Positions 1-8,062 of a stretch of 64,000 nt of DNA are shown here, piece after piece. Both the position numbers and the translations under genes were made by a program. The stretch comes from Rubellimicrobium aerolatum (GTDB lineage Bacteria; Pseudomonadota; Alphaproteobacteria; Rhodobacterales; Rhodobacteraceae). A model generated the notes under the pieces. It did no database searches. It worked only from the letters and a program-made list of their open reading frames with translations, and was not told the origin of the DNA. Every line of letters starts with the position of its first letter. The first letter of the stretch is position 1. The stretch is taken from assembly GCF_017872975.1 (NCBI RefSeq), contig NZ_JAGGJP010000002.1, positions 1-64,000 of the forward strand, written 5' to 3'.

Positions 1-160
1 ACCCCCACCGGGCGCTCGGATACAGATCACCCCGCGAGTTCATCGCGGATCAGACAACAACCTGATCCTGTCCGGTCATTCAGGGGCAACAACACTTGTC
101 TCACCAGACGCAGAATGGAATAGTGGATCTAACGTCTACAGTCGCGACACAAAAGGCATC

Positions 161-643
161 ATGAAGTCAACGGCACTAGCACTTTTTTCAATTATCATCT
201 CATCTCAACTAGCATATGCCGACATATTGGCAGTTATAGTAGATGAGAGCAGGCTACCTTATGACTTGAGCCCAAGTAAATATGAAAACAGCCCTAGTAA
301 GTACGAGAACAGCGCAAGCAAGTATGAAAACTCGGAAAGCAAATACAGCAACAGCCCAAGTAAGTATGAGAACAGCGCAAGCAAATATGAAAATGGCCCA
401 AACGGAGAACGTCGTGTATACACTAATGACGGCAGGGTCTTGGGCTATTATGTATTCAGCGAAGATGGAATCTTGAACTTCTTTTCATACGAATCGCGCC
501 GAGTAGCTTACTTGCCAGCGGGTGGGCATACGCAAAGCATCTTCAGCAATACGGGCTGGTGCGGGATAATTGTAGAAGATCAGAATCAACTAGTGCTGGG
601 TCTTAGCCAAGAATGCTACTTTAACTTTCTTCTTGGCAACTAG
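161..643 (+). CDS. secreted small protein with SPSKYEN heptapeptide repeats
   Basis: A 160-residue protein of unknown function. Residues 1-20 form a signal peptide (MKSTALALFSIIISSQLAYA, likely cut after AYA). Residues 37-78 hold six heptapeptides of the form S-x-S-K-Y-E-N, one of them changed to SESKYSN. A non-repetitive C-terminal half (about 82-160) has two cysteines. Proteins with NSPSNY/SKYENS repeats occur in scattered proteobacteria without a defined role, so export is supported but no function is. The gene is clearly less GC-rich than the chromosome to its right, which suggests acquired DNA. The start follows directly from the signal peptide; no strong Shine-Dalgarno precedes it. Nothing recognisable lies in the 160 bases to its left. 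Confidence 0.7.
   Translation: MKSTALALFSIIISSQLAYADILAVIVDESRLPYDLSPSKYENSPSKYENSASKYENSESKYSNSPSKYENSASKYENGPNGERRVYTNDGRVLGYYVFSEDGILNFFSYESRRVAYLPAGGHTQSIFSNTGWCGIIVEDQNQLVLGLSQECYFNFLLGN
269..394 (+). repeat. six in-frame 21-bp repeats coding SxSKYEN
   Basis: Six consecutive 21-bp units encode residues 37-78 of the secreted protein. Units differ mainly at the second codon (Pro, Ala or Glu) and in synonymous Lys, Tyr and Glu codons. The synonymous drift argues that the peptide is under selection rather than having expanded recently. Confidence 0.85.
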
Positions 644-747
644 AAAAGCAAGGCGTAGGGTACTGGAATCTCAGCCCTGCGGAGAATCATAAACCTTATT
701 CCGCTGATGCGCCACAGGTACTCAGCTCCCAAACAGGATCGGAAACA

Positions 748-969
748 ATGGCCTCTTTACCACATCCTTATTATGAAGCACGCGCAATAGCGCGCATCGC
801 GGCGGCACGCGCCCGAACAATTGCAGAGTTGGCGGACCAGTTTGTCGTGGACGATCGGCAAGAAGCGATCACAGAGGAGGAGCGGGACACGATTGTCGCA
901 TCCTTCGACGCACTACTCAAAGAGTTGCAGAGCGAATTAGACAACTTCAGAGTTAAATGCCAGCCGTAG
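748..969 (+). CDS. small hypothetical protein, 73 aa
   Basis: A short, charged, probably all-helical protein rich in Ala and Glu with no recognised domain. It starts 104 bases after the repeat protein and its stop codon lies inside the first REP hairpin (967-990). Its base composition is intermediate between the repeat gene and the chromosome. It may belong to the same acquired patch. A GGATCGGAAACA stretch precedes the ATG, so translation is plausible, but this remains a weak call. Confidence 0.45.
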   Translation: MASLPHPYYEARAIARIAAARARTIAELADQFVVDDRQEAITEEERDTIVASFDALLKELQSELDNFRVKCQP

Positions 970-990
970 GGTGGGTGCCAACCCACCATT
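967..990 (-). repeat. REP hairpin, copy 1
   Basis: The sequence TAGGGTGGGTGCCAACCCAC forms a hairpin (GTGGGT and its complement around a short loop). Read on the minus strand it ends in CCCACCCTAC, the same tail as the other three copies. It faces copy 2 in inverted orientation, as in a bacterial interspersed mosaic element beside a RayT gene. Confidence 0.75.
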
Positions 991-1016
991 CGACCGCTCC
1001 ATCTGTTGCAACGGCG

Positions 1017-1040
1017 ATGGTGGGTTTCACCCACCCTACC
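1017..1040 (+). repeat. REP hairpin, copy 2
   Basis: GGTGGGTTTCACCCACCCTAC forms a perfect GGTGGG/CCCACC stem. It differs from copy 3 only at the flanks. The stop codon of the transposase gene (minus strand, 1036-1038) is part of this repeat. Confidence 0.8.
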
Positions 1041-1584
1041 CCTGCCTCGGTCGGTTCCGCACTTCCCCAAACCGGCCCTCCGGCACGACGCCTGACCATT
1101 CCGGCTCGACCCGGCCGTCGCGGATGTCGCGGTGGATCGAGGAGAACGGCCAGTCGTCGGCCTGCGACACGAGTCCATGCTTGACGGGATTGATCCAGCA
1201 ATACCGGACATGGGCCTCATAATCCGCCGCGTCCCGGATGTGGTGCTCCCAGAACCGCCGCTGCCACAGGCCCGCCTCGCCCTTGGCGACCTTGCTCTCG
1301 CTGCGCGCGCCGGTGAGGCCGACCGACTTGGTGAAGCAGGTCTTGATGTCCTTCCAGCGGGTCGAATAGTCCGCATCCCCCTCCGGCAAGGTCCAGACGC
1401 AATGCAGGTGGTCGGGCAGCACGACCCAGGCGTCGATGCCGAAGGGCCGTTCGGCGCGAACGGCCCGGACGGCCTCGCGCAGCGCCTGCACCTCCCGCAC
1501 GAGGAGGTCGGACCCTCGGTCGGCAAGCGTCACGGTGAAGAAGAGGCTCGCGCCGGGCCGGCGTGGGCGGAGATAGCGGGGCAT
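1036..1584 (-). CDS. REP-associated tyrosine transposase (RayT)
   Basis: A 182-residue Y1-transposase domain protein of the IS200/IS605-related RayT family, single-copy enzymes thought to nick and process REP hairpins. The HUH metal site is visible as DHLHCVWTL near residue 57, and the catalytic tyrosine should be in the RYCWINPVKHGLV segment near residue 128, a hallmark of this family. The length is complete for a RayT. The gene sits between two nearly identical REP copies (1017-1040 and 1598-1623), the arrangement expected if the enzyme acts on them. There is no transposon-style terminal repeat beyond the REPs, so it looks like a domesticated REPtron rather than a mobile IS. Confidence 0.88.
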   Translation of the reverse strand: MPRYLRPRRPGASLFFTVTLADRGSDLLVREVQALREAVRAVRAERPFGIDAWVVLPDHLHCVWTLPEGDADYSTRWKDIKTCFTKSVGLTGARSESKVAKGEAGLWQRRFWEHHIRDAADYEAHVRYCWINPVKHGLVSQADDWPFSSIHRDIRDGRVEPEWSGVVPEGRFGEVRNRPRQG

Positions 1585-1597
1585 GGGGCAGGCCGAG

Positions 1598-1623
1598 GAC
1601 GGTGGGTTTCACCCACCCTACCC
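1598..1623 (+). repeat. REP hairpin, copy 3
   Basis: GACGGTGGGTTTCACCCACC followed by CTACCC, the same stem and tail as copy 2, placed just upstream of the transposase start codon (1584 on the minus strand). It may serve both as REP substrate and as part of the 5' leader of that gene. Confidence 0.8.
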
Positions 1624-1720
1624 GTCGGCCGTCGCGCCGCAATCCAGCCCGGCGCGCATCGCCGGACGTTCGGCGCTGAGAACGGTCCCCCGGACCGTTC
1701 TCCGGGCGGGCCTCACCTCC

Positions 1721-2038
1721 TCAATACACCCCCTCCACCTCATACATCACCGGCTCGAACCCCCGGCACAGCGCGTTGATCGCCCGGTTCCGCTCCCGCA
1801 TCTCGGGCGTCCGCAGCATCGCCTGGTAATCCTCCCGGCTCGCCCACTGCGAGTAGTTGCACACCCGCGTCCGGGCGTCGTTGACGTGCAGCGCCGCGCC
1901 CAGGAAGCCCGGCTGCTTCGAGATGCACTCGGCAAACGCCGCCTGCAGCGCCTCGATCAGGTCGAAGGCCAGCGCGGGCGTCGTCTCGAAGGTGGTGATG
2001 ATGGTCTGTCCCCGGAAGTCCTGGCGGATCTCGGCCAT
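1721..2038 (-). CDS. antibiotic biosynthesis monooxygenase (ABM) domain protein
   Basis: A 105-residue protein with the ferredoxin-like dimeric alpha/beta barrel fold of the ABM superfamily. The strand-helix pattern is visible in QTIITTFETTPA, the QPGFLGAALH segment and NYSQWASREDYQA, where the Trp-Ala pair precedes the last helix. Members are small cofactor-free monooxygenases or haem-binding proteins; which applies here cannot be told. The longer open frame extends to 2515, but the ATG at 2038 has AGGGGAGG six bases upstream and begins exactly at the domain, so this start is chosen. It stands alone, with no biosynthetic neighbours. Confidence 0.75.
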   Translation of the reverse strand: MAEIRQDFRGQTIITTFETTPALAFDLIEALQAAFAECISKQPGFLGAALHVNDARTRVCNYSQWASREDYQAMLRTPEMRERNRAINALCRGFEPVMYEVEGVY

Positions 2039-2216
2039 GTCTCGCCTCCCCTGACAGGCCGAGCATGGCACGCCGGGCCGTCGCCAGGAAAGAGCCGTGG
2101 GCCGCTCACCCGCCCGATCCGCTCCCGGGTCTCTGCGCCCACGCCTCACCGCCCCCCACGGAACATCCGCCCCCCTCCCCGGTTTCCCTCCCGGTCCACG
2201 CCAGGGAGGCCCCGCC

Positions 2217-2543
2217 ATGATCCACCGAGACGACCGCGTCCGCGAGCGCGCGCACGCCATCTGGGAAAGCGAGGGCCGCCCCGAGGGCCGGCACGAGGAG
2301 CACTGGCGCCGCGCCGTGGAGGAGATCGACCGCGACTCCGCCGGACCCTTCGCCGACGCCGCCCCGGCGGCGGGCGGCCCCGGCGTGGACGGCAACGGCC
2401 TGTCGTCCAGCGTCCAGCCCGGCGGCACGATCCCCGGCGGTGGCCCCGGCGGCGGCCCCAGCGCGGGCCTGGGCAGCCTCGGCACCGGCGGCGGCCCGAC
2501 CGCCGACGCCCCCACCGGCGACCCCGGCCATCCGACGACCTGA
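2217..2543 (+). CDS. DUF2934 domain protein with Gly/Pro-rich tail
   Basis: A 108-residue protein. Residues 1-38 match the short DUF2934 motif (RVRERAHAIWESEGRPEGRH followed by EEHWRRA); the rest is a low-complexity Gly/Pro/Ala tail that is probably disordered. The function of DUF2934 proteins is unknown. An in-frame extension runs back to 2097, but AGGGAGG seven bases before the ATG at 2217 and the domain boundary fix the start. A second DUF2934 gene lies at 25197, with the same head and an unrelated tail. Confidence 0.72.
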   Translation: MIHRDDRVRERAHAIWESEGRPEGRHEEHWRRAVEEIDRDSAGPFADAAPAAGGPGVDGNGLSSSVQPGGTIPGGGPGGGPSAGLGSLGTGGGPTADAPTGDPGHPTT

Positions 2544-2551
2544 CTCCTCCG

Positions 2552-2610
2552 CGCCCCGGGGTGTTGCGCGAATCGCGCCCGAGCGTTCGTTGCCGTCAGG
2601 CGGCGTTAAC
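2552..2610 (-). repeat. dispersed GTTAAC...CGAACGCTC intergenic element, copy A
   Basis: Read on the minus strand from 2610 this begins GTTAAC, has CGAACGCTCGGG in the middle and TTCGCGCAACACCCC near the end. About four fifths of its positions match the element at 38601-38660, and its three conserved blocks recur at 30868-30924. It lies just after the DUF2934 gene. Confidence 0.7.
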
Positions 2611-3075
2611 GGATCGGTGCGATTCTCCTCGCACAGGACCGCAGGCAGCCCCCCGCCGCGCGTCCGGCCCTCGCCCGCAGGGGCGGCAAGGGCCGGAGAC
2701 GGCCGCGAGGGGCGGAAGGGAGAACGACGCCAAGAGGACGCCCGGCCCGACATCCCGGGACCAGACCAGATGCAAGCCATTGCGGCCAGATACCCGGCCA
2801 GGGCGGATCAGCGCGCCTCCAAGAGAGTCGCCCCCGCCCGGTGATGCCACTGAGACCCAGCCCGCCCAATGGCGGCCGGTGCTCCCGCCCTGCGCGCCCC
2901 TCGCGCCCAGGCCCGGAGTGAACCCGGAGGCCTCGCGGGGATTTACTCTGTCCGGAGAACCGACCGCCGGACCCGCGCCCCTCATCAACCTGGCCCCAAT
3001 ACGCCGGGGTGAGCCGCGCAGCGGCGAGGGGCAGCGCCCCTTCCCGCCCGCCCCGCTTGCGCTATCCTGCACCGC
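2611..3075. other. intergenic region without a convincing gene
   Basis: 465 bases between the dispersed element and the exonuclease gene. Several frames stay open because of GC richness, but none has a domain, RBS or typical codon pattern. Near 3005-3045 there is a GGGTGAGCCGCGCAGCGGCG stretch followed by a GGGGCAGCGCCCC hairpin, similar in style to the CCCC-rich repeats around 41.4 kb. The promoter of the exonuclease-ligase operon must lie here. Confidence 0.4.
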
Positions 3076-4122
3076 ATGGCCGTCCTCACCTTCACCGACC
3101 GCGGCATCTTCTGCCCCGCCGGCGACTTCCACATCGACCCCTGGCGCCCCGTCCCCCGCGCCCTCCTGACCCACGGCCATTCCGACCACGCCCGCCCCGG
3201 CATGGGGGCCTACCTCGCCACCGACCTCGCCGCCCCCGTCATCCGCCACCGCCTGGGCGACATCCGGCTCGACACCATCCGCTACGGCGAACCCCGCGCG
3301 ATCGGTGGCGCCACGGTCAGCTTCCACCCCGCCGGCCACGTCCCCGGCTCCGCCCAGATCCGAGTGGAGGTGGCGGGCGAGACCTGGGTCGTCTCCGGCG
3401 ACTACAAGGTGGTGGACGACGGCCTCTCCACCCCCTGGGAGCCCGTCCCCTGCCACGCCTTCATCAGCGAATGCACCTTCGGCCTCCCCGTCTTCCGCTG
3501 GACCCCGCAGGAGGAGCTGCGGACCCAGATCAACGACTGGTGGGCCGCGAACGCCGCCCAGGGGCGCGTCTCCCTCCTCGGCGCCTACTCGCTCGGCAAG
3601 GCGCAGCGGGTCCTGCACCTCCTGGACCCCTCCATAGCCCCCATCCTCACCCACGGCGCGGTCGAATCCGTCACGCAGGTCCTCCGCGACCAGGGCCTCC
3701 CCCTCCCCGCGACCACCCGCGTCACCCCCGCGCTCGATCTCAAGGCCCACCCCGGCGCCATGGTCATCGCCACGCCCTCCGCACTCCACTCCACCTGGGC
3801 GCGCCGCTTCGGCGACGCCTCCACCGCCGTCGCCTCCGGCTGGATGGCGCTCCGGGGCATCCGCCGCCGGCGCGGCACCGACCGGGGCTTCGTCATGTCC
3901 GACCACGCCGACTGGCCCGGCCTCAACGAGGCGATCCGCGCCACCGGAGCCCCCAAGGTCTTCGTCACCCACGGCTACACCGCCGCCTTCCGCCGCTGGC
4001 TGGAAAGCCAGGGCTATGACGCCGGCATCGTCGCCACCGACTACGCCGGCGACGAGGTGCTGGCGGAGGGCGAGGCCCCGGCCGACATCATCGACGAGGA
4101 CGCCCCGGAGGCGGCGGAATGA
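3076..4122 (+). CDS. ligase-associated DNA exonuclease, metallo-beta-lactamase fold
   Basis: A 348-residue protein of the MBL-fold/beta-CASP group described as 'ligase-associated DNA exonuclease' (related to mRNA 3'-end processing factors). The zinc motif THGHSDHARPG gives ligands H33, H35, D37 and H38; further motifs are the AGHVPGSAQ histidine near residue 91 and the SGDYK aspartate. The C-terminal VMSDHADWPGL and VFVTHGYT segments supply the last histidines. Its stop overlaps the start of the DNA ligase by four bases (ATGA), so the two are translationally coupled. In many alphaproteobacteria this pair is joined by an Lhr-like helicase and a PdeM-like phosphatase; neither is adjacent here. 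Confidence 0.9.
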   Translation: MAVLTFTDRGIFCPAGDFHIDPWRPVPRALLTHGHSDHARPGMGAYLATDLAAPVIRHRLGDIRLDTIRYGEPRAIGGATVSFHPAGHVPGSAQIRVEVAGETWVVSGDYKVVDDGLSTPWEPVPCHAFISECTFGLPVFRWTPQEELRTQINDWWAANAAQGRVSLLGAYSLGKAQRVLHLLDPSIAPILTHGAVESVTQVLRDQGLPLPATTRVTPALDLKAHPGAMVIATPSALHSTWARRFGDASTAVASGWMALRGIRRRRGTDRGFVMSDHADWPGLNEAIRATGAPKVFVTHGYTAAFRRWLESQGYDAGIVATDYAGDEVLAEGEAPADIIDEDAPEAAE

Positions 4123-5708
4123 AGGACTTCGCCGCCCTCTACGCCCGCCTCGACCAGACCACGAAAACCAACGCCAAGGTCGCGGCGCTGGCCGACTACT
4201 TCCGCGCCGCTCCCGACGCCGACAAGCTCTGGACCGTCGCGCTCTTCTCGGGCCGCCGCCCCCGCCGCACCATCACCGCCACGTCCCTGCGCGACTGGGC
4301 CGCCGAACGCGCGGGCCTTCCCCTCTGGCTCTTCGAGGAATCCCACGGCGTCGTCGGCGACCTGTCCGAGACCATCTCCCTCATCCTCCCCCCCGCCACG
4401 CGAGAGAGCGACCAGCCCCTCGCCCACTGGATCGCCCGCCTGCGCGAGCTCTCCGCCCTCCCCGAGCCCGAGCGCAGGCAGGGCATCCTCGACGCCTGGG
4501 ACTCCCTCCCCGGCCCCGAGAGGTTCCTGTTCACCAAGCTCCTCACCGGCAGCTTCCGCGTCGGCGTCTCCCAGACCCTGATGACCAAGGCCCTCGCCCA
4601 GGCGACCCAGCAGCCCGAATCCGAGGTCACCCACCGCCTCATGGGCGACTGGAGCCCCGAGACGACCACCTGGGACCGCCTCCTCCTCCACGGCGAGGCG
4701 CGGGACGACACCGCCCGCCCCTACCCCTTCTACCTCGCCTATCAGCTCGACGACCCCGCCGACCTCGGGAACCCGCAGGACTGGTTCGCCGAGATGAAAT
4801 GGGACGGCATCCGGGGCCAGCTCATCCTGCGCGAGGGCCGCCATCACCTCTGGTCGCGGGGCGAGGATCTCATCACCGACCGCTTCCCCGAACTCGCCCG
4901 CGCCATCGACTGGCTCCCCCCCGGCACCGTTCTGGACGGAGAGATCCTCGCCTGGCAGGGCGACCGCCCCCTGACCTTCAACGCCCTGCAACCCCGGATC
5001 GGCCGCAAGACCGTCCCCAAGGCGCTCCTGTCCACCGCCCCCGTGGTCCTCATGGCCTACGACCTCCTCGAACAGGACGGCCACGACATCCGCCCGGCCC
5101 CCTTCGCCGACCGCCGCGCCCGCCTCGAATCGCTCCTGACCGGCCTGCCGCCCGAGGCCCCGCTCCGCCTCTCGCCCCCCGTCCCCTTCGCCACGCTGGA
5201 CGACCTGCGCGAGGCCCGCCTCCGCGCCCGCGAGGACGGGGCCGAGGGCCTGATGCTCAAGCGCCTCGCCTCCCCCTACGGCAACGGCCGCCGCAAGGGC
5301 GACTGGTGGAAGTGGAAGGTGGACCCCCTCACCATCGACGCGGTGATGATCTACGCCCAGGCCGGATCGGGCCGCCGCGCCAACCTGTTCACCGATTTCA
5401 CCTTCGCGGTGAAGGACGGCAACCAGCTCGTCCCCTTCACCAAGGCTTACTCGGGGCTCACCGACGCCGAGTTCCGCAAGATCACGGCCTGGGTGAACAA
5501 GCACACCGTCCAGAAGTTCGGCCCCGTCCGGCAGGTGGAACCCCAGCAGGTGTTCGAGATCGGCTTCGAGGGCATCCAGGCCAGCCCCCGCCACAAGTCC
5601 GGCGTGGCGCTGCGCTTTCCCCGGATGCTGCGCTGGCGCCACGACAAGCCGGTGGACGAGATCGACAGCCTCGACACCCTCAAGGCGCTGCTGGCCGCCC
5701 ACGGTTAG
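4119..5708 (+). CDS. ATP-dependent DNA ligase (bacterial LigC/B-type, with exonuclease partner)
   Basis: A 529-residue ATP-dependent DNA ligase, accessory to the essential NAD-dependent enzyme. Residues 1 to about 200 form the helical DNA-binding domain. The adenylation motif EMKWDGIRGQ places the nucleotidyl lysine at residue 227. Motif IIIa (VLMAYDLLEQDG), motif IV (EGLMLKR) and motif V (KGDWWKWKVDP) follow, then an OB-fold domain to the end. It joins nicked double-stranded DNA, probably after end trimming by the exonuclease encoded just upstream with a 4-bp overlap. The same pair has been called a DNA repair or processing module, but its pathway is not established. Confidence 0.92.
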   Translation: MKDFAALYARLDQTTKTNAKVAALADYFRAAPDADKLWTVALFSGRRPRRTITATSLRDWAAERAGLPLWLFEESHGVVGDLSETISLILPPATRESDQPLAHWIARLRELSALPEPERRQGILDAWDSLPGPERFLFTKLLTGSFRVGVSQTLMTKALAQATQQPESEVTHRLMGDWSPETTTWDRLLLHGEARDDTARPYPFYLAYQLDDPADLGNPQDWFAEMKWDGIRGQLILREGRHHLWSRGEDLITDRFPELARAIDWLPPGTVLDGEILAWQGDRPLTFNALQPRIGRKTVPKALLSTAPVVLMAYDLLEQDGHDIRPAPFADRRARLESLLTGLPPEAPLRLSPPVPFATLDDLREARLRAREDGAEGLMLKRLASPYGNGRRKGDWWKWKVDPLTIDAVMIYAQAGSGRRANLFTDFTFAVKDGNQLVPFTKAYSGLTDAEFRKITAWVNKHTVQKFGPVRQVEPQQVFEIGFEGIQASPRHKSGVALRFPRMLRWRHDKPVDEIDSLDTLKALLAAHG

Positions 5709-5830
5709 GGGTTCGTTCACCCTTTCGTGGTAGGTTGATCCTCCGGCCCCGAATCAGGTCGAACCCGCCCGCACTTCCCCCGGCCTTTCCGGGGGACTAT
5801 CTCAGCCCCGCAACATGAAGGGACAGGACC

Positions 5831-7645
5831 ATGACGCAGATCGCCTATGACGCCGACCCCCGCGGGGCCGCGCCCGACCTGGGCTCGCTCCCCGAATGGA
5901 ACCTGTCCGACCTCTACGCCGCCCCCGACGCGCCGGAACTCCTGCGCGACATGGACTGGCTGGAGGAGGCCTGCCGCAGCTTCGCCGCCGACTTCGAGGG
6001 CCAACTCGCGACCCTCGACGCCCACGGCCTCCTCGACGCCGTGCTGCGGTATGAACGGATCGAGCAGGTGGCCGGCCGCATCATGTCCTACGCCGGCCTG
6101 CGCTACTACCAGATCACCACGGACGGCGAACGCGCCAAGTTCCTTTCCGACTGCCAGGACCGCATCACCAATTTCACCACCCCCCTCGTGTTCTGGGGGC
6201 TGGAGTTCAACCGGCTGGACGAGGACCACCTCGCCGCCCTCCTCGGCCAGAGCCAGGAGCTGAACCGCTACAAGCCGGTCTTCGACCGGATGCGCGCCAT
6301 GAAGCCCTACCAGCTCTCCGACGAGCTGGAGAAGTTCCTCCACGACATGTCCGTGGTCGGCGCCTCCGCCTGGAACAAGCTCTTCGACGAAACCATCGCC
6401 GCCCTGAAATTCGACGTGGATGGCGAGCCGCTGGGCATCGAGGCCACGCTCAATCTCCTGACCGACAAGGACCGTTCGCGGCGCGAGGCCGGGTTCCACG
6501 CCCTCGCCAAGGTGTTCGGAGAGAACACCCGCACCTTCGCGCGCATCCACAACACGCTGGCCAAGGAGAAGGAGGTCGAGGACCGCTGGCGCGGCCTGCC
6601 CACCCCGCAGACCGCGCGCCACCTGTCCAACCACGTCGAGCCCGAGGTGGTCGAGGCGCTGAGGAACGCCGTCGTCGCCGCCTACCCGCGCCTGTCGCAC
6701 CGCTACTACCGGCTCAAGGCGAAATGGCTGGGGCTGGACCGCCTCCAGGTCTGGGACCGCAACGCGCCCCTTCCGACCGAGGACGACCGCCTCGTGTCCT
6801 GGGACCAGGCCCAGCGCACCGTGTCCGAGGCCTACGCGGCCTTCGACCCGCGCATGGCCGACCTCGCCGCGCCCTTCTTCGCCCAAGGCTGGATCGACGC
6901 CGCCGTGACGCCCGGCAAGGCCCCCGGCGCCTTCGCCCACCCCACGGTGACGGACGCGCACCCCTACGTGATGCTGAACTACCTCGGCAAGCCGCGCGAC
7001 GTGATGACCCTCGCCCACGAGCTCGGCCACGGCGTCCATCAGGTGCTGGCGGCGGGCCAAGGGGAGCTGCTGTCCTCCACCCCCCTCACCCTCGCGGAAA
7101 CCGCGTCGGTGTTCGGCGAGATGCTGACCTTCCGCAAGCTGCTGTCCGAGGCCCCCGACGCCAAGGCGAAGAAGGCCCTCCTCGCCGGCAAGGTCGAGGA
7201 CATGATCAACACGGTCGTCCGGCAGATCGCCTTCTACGACTTCGAGTCCAAGCTCCACGAGGCCCGCCGCCACGGCGAGCTGACGACCGACGACATCAAC
7301 GCCCTCTGGATGTCGATCCAGGCGCAGTCGCTCGGCGACGCCTTCGACTTCGCTCCCGGCTACGAGACGTTCTGGAGCTACATCCCGCACTTCATCCACT
7401 CGCCCTTCTACGTTTACGCCTACGCCTTCGGCGACGGCCTCGTGAACGCGCTCTACGCCGTCTACGAGGAGGGCGACCCCGCCTTCCGCGACAAGTACTT
7501 CGAGATGCTGAAAGCGGGGGGCAGCAAGCACCACAAGGAACTCCTCGCCCCCTTCGGCCTCGACGCCTCCGACCCCACCTTCTGGGACAAGGGCCTGTCG
7601 ATGATCGAAGGCTTCATCGACGAGCTGGAGCGGATGGAGGCCTGA
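5831..7645 (+). CDS. pepF: M3 family oligoendopeptidase
   Basis: A 604-residue zinc metallopeptidase of the PepF/M3B clade, a cytosolic enzyme that cuts short peptides. The active-site motif HELGHGVHQ begins at residue 396, with the third ligand Glu in LAETASVFGEMLTF about 25 residues later, and the downstream YAYAFGDGLV segment typical of the family. The length is complete (580-620 is usual). A GGGACAGGACC stretch lies just before the ATG. The gene is monocistronic or paired with the SpoIIAA-like gene that starts 4 bases after its stop. Confidence 0.93.
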   Translation: MTQIAYDADPRGAAPDLGSLPEWNLSDLYAAPDAPELLRDMDWLEEACRSFAADFEGQLATLDAHGLLDAVLRYERIEQVAGRIMSYAGLRYYQITTDGERAKFLSDCQDRITNFTTPLVFWGLEFNRLDEDHLAALLGQSQELNRYKPVFDRMRAMKPYQLSDELEKFLHDMSVVGASAWNKLFDETIAALKFDVDGEPLGIEATLNLLTDKDRSRREAGFHALAKVFGENTRTFARIHNTLAKEKEVEDRWRGLPTPQTARHLSNHVEPEVVEALRNAVVAAYPRLSHRYYRLKAKWLGLDRLQVWDRNAPLPTEDDRLVSWDQAQRTVSEAYAAFDPRMADLAAPFFAQGWIDAAVTPGKAPGAFAHPTVTDAHPYVMLNYLGKPRDVMTLAHELGHGVHQVLAAGQGELLSSTPLTLAETASVFGEMLTFRKLLSEAPDAKAKKALLAGKVEDMINTVVRQIAFYDFESKLHEARRHGELTTDDINALWMSIQAQSLGDAFDFAPGYETFWSYIPHFIHSPFYVYAYAFGDGLVNALYAVYEEGDPAFRDKYFEMLKAGGSKHHKELLAPFGLDASDPTFWDKGLSMIEGFIDELERMEA

Positions 7646-7649
7646 TGCC

Positions 7650-8033
7650 ATGATCGAGCCCCTCCCCTCCGCCACCCCTGACGTGATCGCCCTGCGCGTC
7701 CGGGGCCGGCTCGCCCGTGCCGACCTCGACCCACTGACCGATCGGCTGGAGGCGTCGCTCGCGGCGCACCCCAAGACCCATGTCTATGTGGAGGTGGAGA
7801 GTCTCGGCGGCCTCGACCTGGGCGACCTGCCGCACCACCTCGGCCGGTCCCTGAGCCTTCTGAAGCGGCTCGACCGCTTCGGCCGCGTCGCTGTGGTGAG
7901 CGATCAATCCTGGCTCCTCTGGGCCACCCGGTTCGAGAGCGCGATCCTGCCGCACATCAGCTACCGCACCTTCCGCCCCGACCAGGCAGCCAAGGCACGG
8001 GCCTGGGTCGAGACGGGCGCCGAGGCTCCATAG
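7650..8033 (+). CDS. SpoIIAA-like (STAS-related) protein
   Basis: A 127-residue protein resembling the SpoIIAA-like/STAS family (PF11964 type), a small alpha/beta fold. Visible elements are the first strand pair (VIALRVRGRLARADLDPL), the HVYVEVESLGGLD strand and the RVAVVSDQSWLL strand followed by a helix with WATRF. Members often lack the phospho-serine of true anti-sigma antagonists, and their role is mostly unknown. Its ATG follows the pepF stop by four bases, so it is very likely co-transcribed with pepF, though no functional link is evident. Confidence 0.75.
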   Translation: MIEPLPSATPDVIALRVRGRLARADLDPLTDRLEASLAAHPKTHVYVEVESLGGLDLGDLPHHLGRSLSLLKRLDRFGRVAVVSDQSWLLWATRFESAILPHISYRTFRPDQAAKARAWVETGAEAP

Positions 8034-8062
8034 GCGGGCTCCGGCCCGCCCCCCTCGCTGGA

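Noticed and set aside
269-394. Regular 21-bp repeats that could suggest a CRISPR array
   Set aside because: There are no spacers; the units are directly adjacent and encode a heptapeptide in a secreted protein.
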